A stretch of DNA of 37,391 nt, from NCBI GenBank assembly GCA_022729575.1, contig DZAL01000039.1, positions 1-37,391 of the forward strand, in the 5' to 3' direction. The notes under the pieces are model-generated. The model was not told the DNA's origin. It saw only the letters and a program-made list of their open reading frames with translations, and searched no databases. Within the stretch, counting starts at the first letter, position 1. Every line of letters begins with the position of its first letter. Positions 34,301-37,391 of this stretch are shown piece after piece. Both the position numbers and the translations under genes were made by a program. The DNA is from Thiomargarita sp. Lineage in GTDB: Bacteria > Pseudomonadota > Gammaproteobacteria > Beggiatoales > Beggiatoaceae.

Positions 34301-34493
34301 GGGTAATTTGACTTTCAATAATTTCTGGACTCGCACCAGCATAGACCGTGCGTACTGAAACTACTGGCTGATCAATTTTCGGGTATTCACGTACTGACAA
34401 GCGTTGAAAGGACATAATTCCCACTAAAATAATCATTAGACTCATCACCGTGGCCAGAACCGGGCGATGAATGGAAATATTTGATAATACCAT
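31350..34493 (-). CDS. RND-family multidrug efflux pump, inner-membrane subunit (AcrB/HAE1 type)
   Basis: A 1047-residue proton-driven exporter. The start MVLSNISIHRPVLATVMSL, REYPKIDQPVVSV and the two large periplasmic loops follow the HAE1 group (MexB/AcrB-like). The proton-relay Asp pair is present in GIVVDDAIVMLENI (D398, D399), as are GFVALTLTPMMCS and the closing GLITRHGILIVEFANQLQ. The last residues (RFDNLSKVVKS) and the stop come from an R1 repeat at 31353-31385, the same tail as on the LytS-type kinase. No membrane-fusion protein gene lies upstream on this strand, where it would be expected; a divergent protease gene is there instead. The pump must borrow partners encoded elsewhere. 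Substrates are unknown. Confidence 0.95.
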   Translation of the reverse strand: MVLSNISIHRPVLATVMSLMIILVGIMSFQRLSVREYPKIDQPVVSVRTVYAGASPEIIESQITQPLEDSLSGVEGIKTIKSVSREQVSQISVEFTLERDVDDAANDVRDRVARVRSRLPEEADDPVIAKIEADAQAIIWLKLSSDHHNALEITDYADRFVIPRFQVLTGVASVIIGGQRRYAMRIWLDRDRLAAYQLTPQDVETALRRQNVEVPSGRIESLQREFTVLTVTDLRETDEFNHLIIKEINGYPIRLSDVGQAEIGPEDERSILRVNGDPAVGLGVVKQSTANTLSVAKAVRAQIPKVKLLPGMEMKVVFDTAVFVEKSIEAVYKAMFEAFILVVLVIFLFLRSIRVTFIPFVTIPVSLIGAFIFLHALNFSINILTLLGLVLAIGIVVDDAIVMLENIHRHLEKGASPMEAALTGSQEIGFAVVAMTITLAAVFVPLAFMTGNTGRLFTEFALTVAAAVVVSGFVALTLTPMMCSKFLVAHEQHGLFYNLTEKFFNLLNDSYRLILRGTLHVRWFILLMFLATAAGGVYFILPKGSLSPPWENYLASFAGKNVQFPLIKSELAPLEDRGNIIGIISAPEGATLAYTDSYARQIEKIYAQVPEVENYFMVVAPGLERPNPVNSALSFVRLKPWEQRIRSQQQIAGQLMPQLLSLPGVLAFAINPPSLGQSFRNTPVQFVVQGDSYQELQRLSDQMLVKMREYPGLQNPDSDLKLNKPQLKVSIDRDKVADVGVEVEDIGKTLETLLGGRQVTRFKREGKQYEVIVKLKDRDRTKPADLTAIFVRNKAGNLIQLSNLIKVQETVAPKELNRFNKLRATTLSANVTPGFTLGQVLEFMDHLAKAVLTQTAQTALDGQSREFRESSETLLVTFILSLVFIYLVLAAQFESFISPLIIMFTVPLAMTGALLALFLTGDTLNVYSQIGLVMLVGLITRHGILIVEFANQLQERGMRLREAVIEAAVLRLRPILMTTASTILGAVPLAMSTGAGAESRRSIGWVIVGGLLLGTFLTLFVIPTIYTLLTREFRDFRFDNLSKVVKS
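31353..31385. repeat. R1 palindrome inside the 3' end of the RND pump gene
   Basis: Complete copy (AGATTTGACAAC...GTTGTCAAATCT, centre TTTCGACAA). Read on the minus strand in the pump frame it gives RFDNLSKVVKS, followed at once by the stop TAG. Confidence 0.92.
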
Positions 34494-34529
34494 GTTAAGT
34501 TAATTTTCCTTGGTGTAAATAGGTAGAAC

Positions 34530-34561
34530 AGATTTGGCAACTTTCGAAAGTTATCAAATCT
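34530..34561. repeat. Degenerate R1 palindrome upstream of the RND pump
   Basis: AGATTTGGCAAC...GTTATCAAATCT has a mismatch in each arm and a one-base shorter centre (TTTCGAAA). It is the most eroded copy in the window. Confidence 0.75.
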
Positions 34562-34599
34562 AATTATATACTTCTTTCAAAAGATAAGATATTAAAAGA

Positions 34600-34633
34600 A
34601 ACCTTGAAGGTCTAAAACCAGACCTTCAAGGTT
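34600..34633. repeat. Palindrome AACCTTGAAGGTCT in the divergent gap
   Basis: AACCTTGAAGGTCT pairs fully with AGACCTTCAAGGTT around AAAACC: a 14-bp stem. A single R4 end (TTCCTTAACTTAATGGCAATG, about 34650-34670) follows, so this may be the inside of a half-deleted R4 element. It lies between divergent pump and protease genes. Confidence 0.7.
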
Positions 34634-34736
34634 AAAACCTGACCGGGGATTCCTTAACTTAATGGCAATGCTTGTATTCCATCCAAAATTCTGTCATACT
34701 ATATAGTTCATTCCAATCAAATAAATTTTTGACTCT

Positions 34737-35924
34737 ATGAAAATAAAACCTTTTATCATACTTAGTAGTTTTCTGTTGTTTTTCTCAGCAACGACCTTAA
34801 TGGCAGAATCTTGTCCACGGCCCAGTCAATCTGCTACCAGAATCATTGGCGGAGAAGACACCGTTTTAGGAGACTGGCCTTGGATGGTTGCTCTCTACTA
34901 TGCCAACAATCAGCAATTCGGCGTTTTTTGTGGCGGCTCGTTAATTCATCCCTCCTGGGTCCTGACCGCCGCTCATTGTCTTGGTAGCAAAATCCTAAAG
35001 GAGCCACTACTCGCACCGGCGGACCTCTTCGTAGTGGTCGGCTTACATCAATCAAGTCGCTTCAACACGCAAGGAGAAAAGTTGCAAGTGAAACGAATTA
35101 TCCAGCATCCGCAATGGATAAATGCGGATTCTGATAATTTTCCAGATATTGCATTATTAGAATTGGTCACCCCGTCTAAACAATCGCCGGTCGCGGTAAT
35201 CACTAAGGAAGGCTCTGCCACTGCGGTGGGACAGATGGCGACCGTATTGGGATGGGGTATGACCACCTTGGCTTCTTCCGATCGTAATGCCGATATTTTA
35301 CAACAACTCGCTATTCCCATAGTCTCTCAAACCGTATGTCAACAGGCTTATGCGGAAGAACCGGATCCAATTTTGGACACGATGATTTGTGCCGGCGAGA
35401 AAGCGGGGGGAAAAGATAGTTGCAGCGGTGACAGCGGTGGTCCCTTAGTAGTTTGTGATAACGAGCAATGGCAACAAGTGGGAATTGTCAGTTATGGTGG
35501 AAAAGAAAGCGGGCCTAAGTGTGCTGGGCCCGATGCTTATGGAGTATATACTCGAATCCCCGCGTTTTCAGAATTTATTAACGAATATGTACCGTTAACC
35601 CCTGATTATGACGGTGCTTGGCAATCGCCGACGTTACCCGATACTTTTTTTATGTTGAGAAGTACCGACCAACAATTGGTGATAGTATTGTTAACTAAGG
35701 CAGGTACCAGTTGGCACGCGCTTTGGGGGACCTTGGCCTCGCCGGTCACAACGGTGTTTAGTCTGATTTCGTCGGTAGCAATGACCGCCCAGTTTGAAGT
35801 GACCTCCTTACCAGGAATGCCTCCTCAAGCGGATTTGACCGTGACGAGTTGTCAAGCCAATTCTTCATCAATACCGTGTCCGTTACCAGTAGGAATTAAA
35901 GTGTCGTTGAGTAAAATTTTTTAA
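34737..35924 (+). CDS. Secreted trypsin-like serine protease (family S1A) with C-terminal extension
   Basis: A 395-residue protein with a signal peptide (about 1-23, cut after LMA). The S1A domain (about 36-272) has the activation site R35-IIGG. The full triad is present: H80 (TAAHC), D137 (DIALLEL) and S233 (GDSGGP). D227 in GKDSCSGDSGG sits at the base of the S1 pocket, so cleavage after Arg or Lys is expected. Six or more Cys residues fit trypsin-type disulfides, consistent with export. About 120 further residues (276-395) have Ser/Thr-rich strands and a Cys pair (TSCQANSSSIPCP); I do not recognise this part. ATG 34737 starts the signal peptide. The target is unknown. Confidence 0.93.
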   Translation: MKIKPFIILSSFLLFFSATTLMAESCPRPSQSATRIIGGEDTVLGDWPWMVALYYANNQQFGVFCGGSLIHPSWVLTAAHCLGSKILKEPLLAPADLFVVVGLHQSSRFNTQGEKLQVKRIIQHPQWINADSDNFPDIALLELVTPSKQSPVAVITKEGSATAVGQMATVLGWGMTTLASSDRNADILQQLAIPIVSQTVCQQAYAEEPDPILDTMICAGEKAGGKDSCSGDSGGPLVVCDNEQWQQVGIVSYGGKESGPKCAGPDAYGVYTRIPAFSEFINEYVPLTPDYDGAWQSPTLPDTFFMLRSTDQQLVIVLLTKAGTSWHALWGTLASPVTTVFSLISSVAMTAQFEVTSLPGMPPQADLTVTSCQANSSSIPCPLPVGIKVSLSKIF

Positions 35925-35934
35925 ACCCAGGAGT

Positions 35935-36004
35935 ATAGCCGTTGGAGTCCGGAATTTATTCCGTTCTTCATAGCCGTTGGAGTCCGGAATTTATTCCGTT
36001 CTTC
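35935..36004. repeat. R5 35-bp exact tandem repeat
   Basis: The 35-base unit starting ATAGCCGTTGGAGTCC is present twice (35935-35969, 35970-36004). It carries the R5 head GTTGGAGTCC followed by the small palindrome GGAATTTATTCC. Confidence 0.9.
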
Positions 36005-36170
36005 TCGTTCCCACGCCAGCGCGTCAATGCCATTAAGTTAATGTAGGGTGGATTAAGCGAAGCGTATCCACCTGAGTTTCGACCGTGGTGGATACGCTTC
36101 GCTTAATCCACCCTACATTAGCTGGATATTCCTTAACTTAATGGCATTGACGCCAGCGCGTGGAAACGAG
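36004..36170. repeat. Triple-nested palindromes: R6 in R4 in R7, with a 12-bp direct duplication
   Basis: The outer R7 palindrome starts CTCGTTCCCACGC (36004) and ends GTGGAAACGAG (36170). An R4 element (36025-36149; ends CAATGCCATTAAGTTAA and TTAACTTAATGGCATTG) splits it. ACGCCAGCGCGT occurs on both sides, at 36013-36024 and 36150-36161. Inside R4, an R6 palindrome has two perfect 31-bp arms (36042-36072, 36087-36117). Confidence 0.92.
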
Positions 36171-36191
36171 ATAAACTCTATGTTGTCAACT

Positions 36192-37013
36192 CTATCTAGT
36201 GGCCAAGACCTTAGCCTCTTCCCAATATTCATCCATTTCGGCCAAAGTCATCTCCGCTAACGATTTACCATCGCGTTGCGCCGCTTGTTCCAAATAATTG
36301 AACCGTTGAATAAATTTTCGATTAGTTTTTTCTAAAGCCGTCTCCGGGTCAACCTGGATAAAACGGGCATAGTTAATCAGCGAAAATAAAATATCACCAA
36401 ATTCCTCTTCCCGTGCGCTCATCGTCGCCGCGTCCGGTGCCAAGAGCGGGTCCGATGCCAAACATTGTTTAAATTCGGCCAATTCTTCTTCTACCTTCTG
36501 CCAAACCTCCTTTGGATCACTCCAGTCAAAGCCAACGCCATGAGCTTTTTGTTGAATCCGGTAGGCTTTAATTAACGCCGGTAACGAATTAGGTACGCCT
36601 GCCAACACGCCACCACGGCGATTACCCTGGTTTTCCTTTAATTTAAGCACTTCCCAATTGCGTTTTACTTGTGCCTCGTTGATTACCGTCATTTCTCCAT
36701 AAACATGTGGATGCCTGGCAATCACTTTATCGCATAAACTGTTGATGACATCAGCGAAGTCAAAACTTTGTTGTTCTGAACCAATTTTGGCATAAAATAC
36801 AATATGCAGTAATAAATCACCCAATTCCTGTTTGATAGCCTCGGAATCTCCTGCTAATACGGCTTCAGATAATTCATAAGTTTCCTCAATGGTCAAATGC
36901 CGTAACGAGTCCCAGGTTTGTTGTTTGTCCCAGGGACATTGTTCTCGTAATTCATTCATAATAGTTAATAATCGGTGAACTGCCTGGGCGTATTTAGGGT
37001 CGGATGGATTCAT
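36192..37013 (-). CDS. mazG: Nucleoside triphosphate pyrophosphohydrolase MazG
   Basis: MazG hydrolyses NTPs and dNTPs to monophosphates and pyrophosphate, cleaning the nucleotide pool. The 273-residue protein has the family's two all-alpha repeats. The N-terminal one has LREQCPWDKQQTWDSL, EETYELSEA and QELGDLLLHIVFYA (the metal-binding E-x-x-E and E-x-x-D). The C-terminal one has EEELAEF and EEEFGDILFSLINYAR. ATG 37013 (MNPSDPKYAQAVHRL) is chosen. The frame continues upstream to 37073, but those residues (MTTFKKLSNL...) are the translation of an R1 repeat. E. coli MazG has 263 residues, so the length is normal. It is divergent from mnmG across a pair of R1 palindromes. No mazEF toxin pair is next to it. 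Confidence 0.96.
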   Translation of the reverse strand: MNPSDPKYAQAVHRLLTIMNELREQCPWDKQQTWDSLRHLTIEETYELSEAVLAGDSEAIKQELGDLLLHIVFYAKIGSEQQSFDFADVINSLCDKVIARHPHVYGEMTVINEAQVKRNWEVLKLKENQGNRRGGVLAGVPNSLPALIKAYRIQQKAHGVGFDWSDPKEVWQKVEEELAEFKQCLASDPLLAPDAATMSAREEEFGDILFSLINYARFIQVDPETALEKTNRKFIQRFNYLEQAAQRDGKSLAEMTLAEMDEYWEEAKVLATR

Positions 37014-37044
37014 AAATTTAAAATTTTCTGTTATATTAGTGCCA

Positions 37045-37129
37045 AGATTTGACAACTTTTTGAAAGTTGTCAAATCTATCTTAACGATGGGTACCCAGAT
37101 TTGACAACTTTCAAAAAGTTGTCAAATCT
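37045..37129. repeat. Two R1 palindromes in opposite orientation between mazG and mnmG
   Basis: The copy at 37045-37077 has centre TTTTTGAAA and the one at 37097-37129 has TTTCAAAAA, its reverse complement. They lie in the divergent promoter region, separated by 19 bases. Confidence 0.92.
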
Positions 37130-37181
37130 TGAGTAACTTTATCTCAAATCGTTCTTATTATCAACCATTTTGTAATTAAGT

Positions 37182-37391
37182 ATGGACTATCCTCAAACTT
37201 TTGATGTTATTGTCGTCGGTGGTGGCCACGCCGGCACTGAAGCAGCGTTAGCGGCGGCTAGAATGGGAATGCACACTCTGTTATTGACTCATACGGCAGA
37301 AACACTCGGCGCCATGTCTTGTAATCCGTCTATTGGTGGAATTGGCAAAGGACATTTAGTGAAAGAAATTGATGCACTCGGCGGTTTAATG
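37182..37391 (+). CDS. mnmG: tRNA uridine-5-carboxymethylaminomethyl modification enzyme MnmG, 5' part
   Basis: The first 70 residues of MnmG (GidA), the FAD enzyme that with MnmE modifies U34 of certain tRNAs. The start [20 protein letters not shown] includes the FAD-binding GGGHAG loop. The following [14 protein letters not shown] and [19 protein letters not shown] are near-invariant in the family. ATG 37182 is the only fitting start; no strong Shine-Dalgarno is seen. The gene runs off the right edge of the window. Confidence 0.96.
   Translation, partial: MDYPQTFDVIVVGGGHAGTEAALAAARMGMHTLLLTHTAETLGAMSCNPSIGGIGKGHLVKEIDALGGLM

Noticed and set aside
36192-37073. Longer MazG starting at 37073
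   Set aside because: The extra residues are the translation of an R1 repeat (TTFKKLSNL) and have no counterpart in the family; ATG 37013 fits the normal N-terminus.

Overview
The window looks like a chromosomal segment of a gammaproteobacterium with moderate base composition and an extreme load of short palindromic repeats. The housekeeping proteins (RecB, EpmB, RlmE, FtsH, FolP, Adk, MltF, Lgt, TsaD, MazG, MnmG) all read as gammaproteobacterial, and the order rlmE-ftsH-folP is the usual one for that class. The repeat load and the lone two-component and secreted genes recall large sulfur bacteria of the Beggiatoa/Thioploca/Thiomargarita type. That placement is inference from memory of such genomes and is not proved here. 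No prophage, tRNA, rRNA, CRISPR array or transposase gene is visible.

Layout, left to right. 1-730: a small UPF0175 gene on the minus strand and a cluster of nested palindromes. 729-5576: recB (plus) facing epmB (minus) across a repeat cluster. 5750-9247: a coiled-coil membrane protein of unknown function and a hybrid sensor kinase with two receivers. 9440-13388: rlmE, ftsH and folP. 13441-16455: a large membrane-fused spermidine-synthase-like protein where glmM is often found. 16648-20401: a TldD/TldE-like protease pair and a glycosyltransferase. 20623-22858: adk and mltF. 22964-27034: a LytS/AlgZ-type kinase, a LytTR response regulator, a nine-unit palindrome array and a secreted Thr/Ser/Glu-rich protein. 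27194-29756: lgt and two dipeptide-type ABC permeases. 29995-34493 (minus): tsaD and an RND efflux pump. 34737-35924: a secreted trypsin-like protease. 36192-37391: mazG (minus) and the start of mnmG (plus), divergent.

The most striking content is the repeat system. At least eight families recur, called R1 to R8 here. R1 (GATTTGACAAC...GTTGTCAAATC, 33 bp) has about 24 copies. R2 (AACCACCCCC...GGGGGTGGTT) and R3 (CCCTCACCCCC...GGGGGTGAGGG) are long fold-back elements of related design. R4 (GCCATTAAGTTAA ends), R5 (TTGGAGTCC head), R6 (TAGGGTG ends), R7 (CTCGTTCCCACGC) and R8 (GGAGTACAAAGC) are rarer. They sit in most intergenic gaps, insert into each other (one insertion has an exact 12-bp flanking duplication), form tandem arrays, and enter coding regions. 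R3 is in frame inside recB. R2 supplies the recB stop codon. R1 supplies nearly identical C-terminal tails to two unrelated proteins, the LytS-type kinase and the RND pump. Sequence differences between copies often change both arms together, so the fold is kept.

Functionally most genes are independent housekeeping units. The plausible local circuits are the rlmE-ftsH-folP operon, the overlapping tldD/tldE pair, the overlapping kinase/regulator pair with the array and secreted protein downstream, and the overlapping permease pair.
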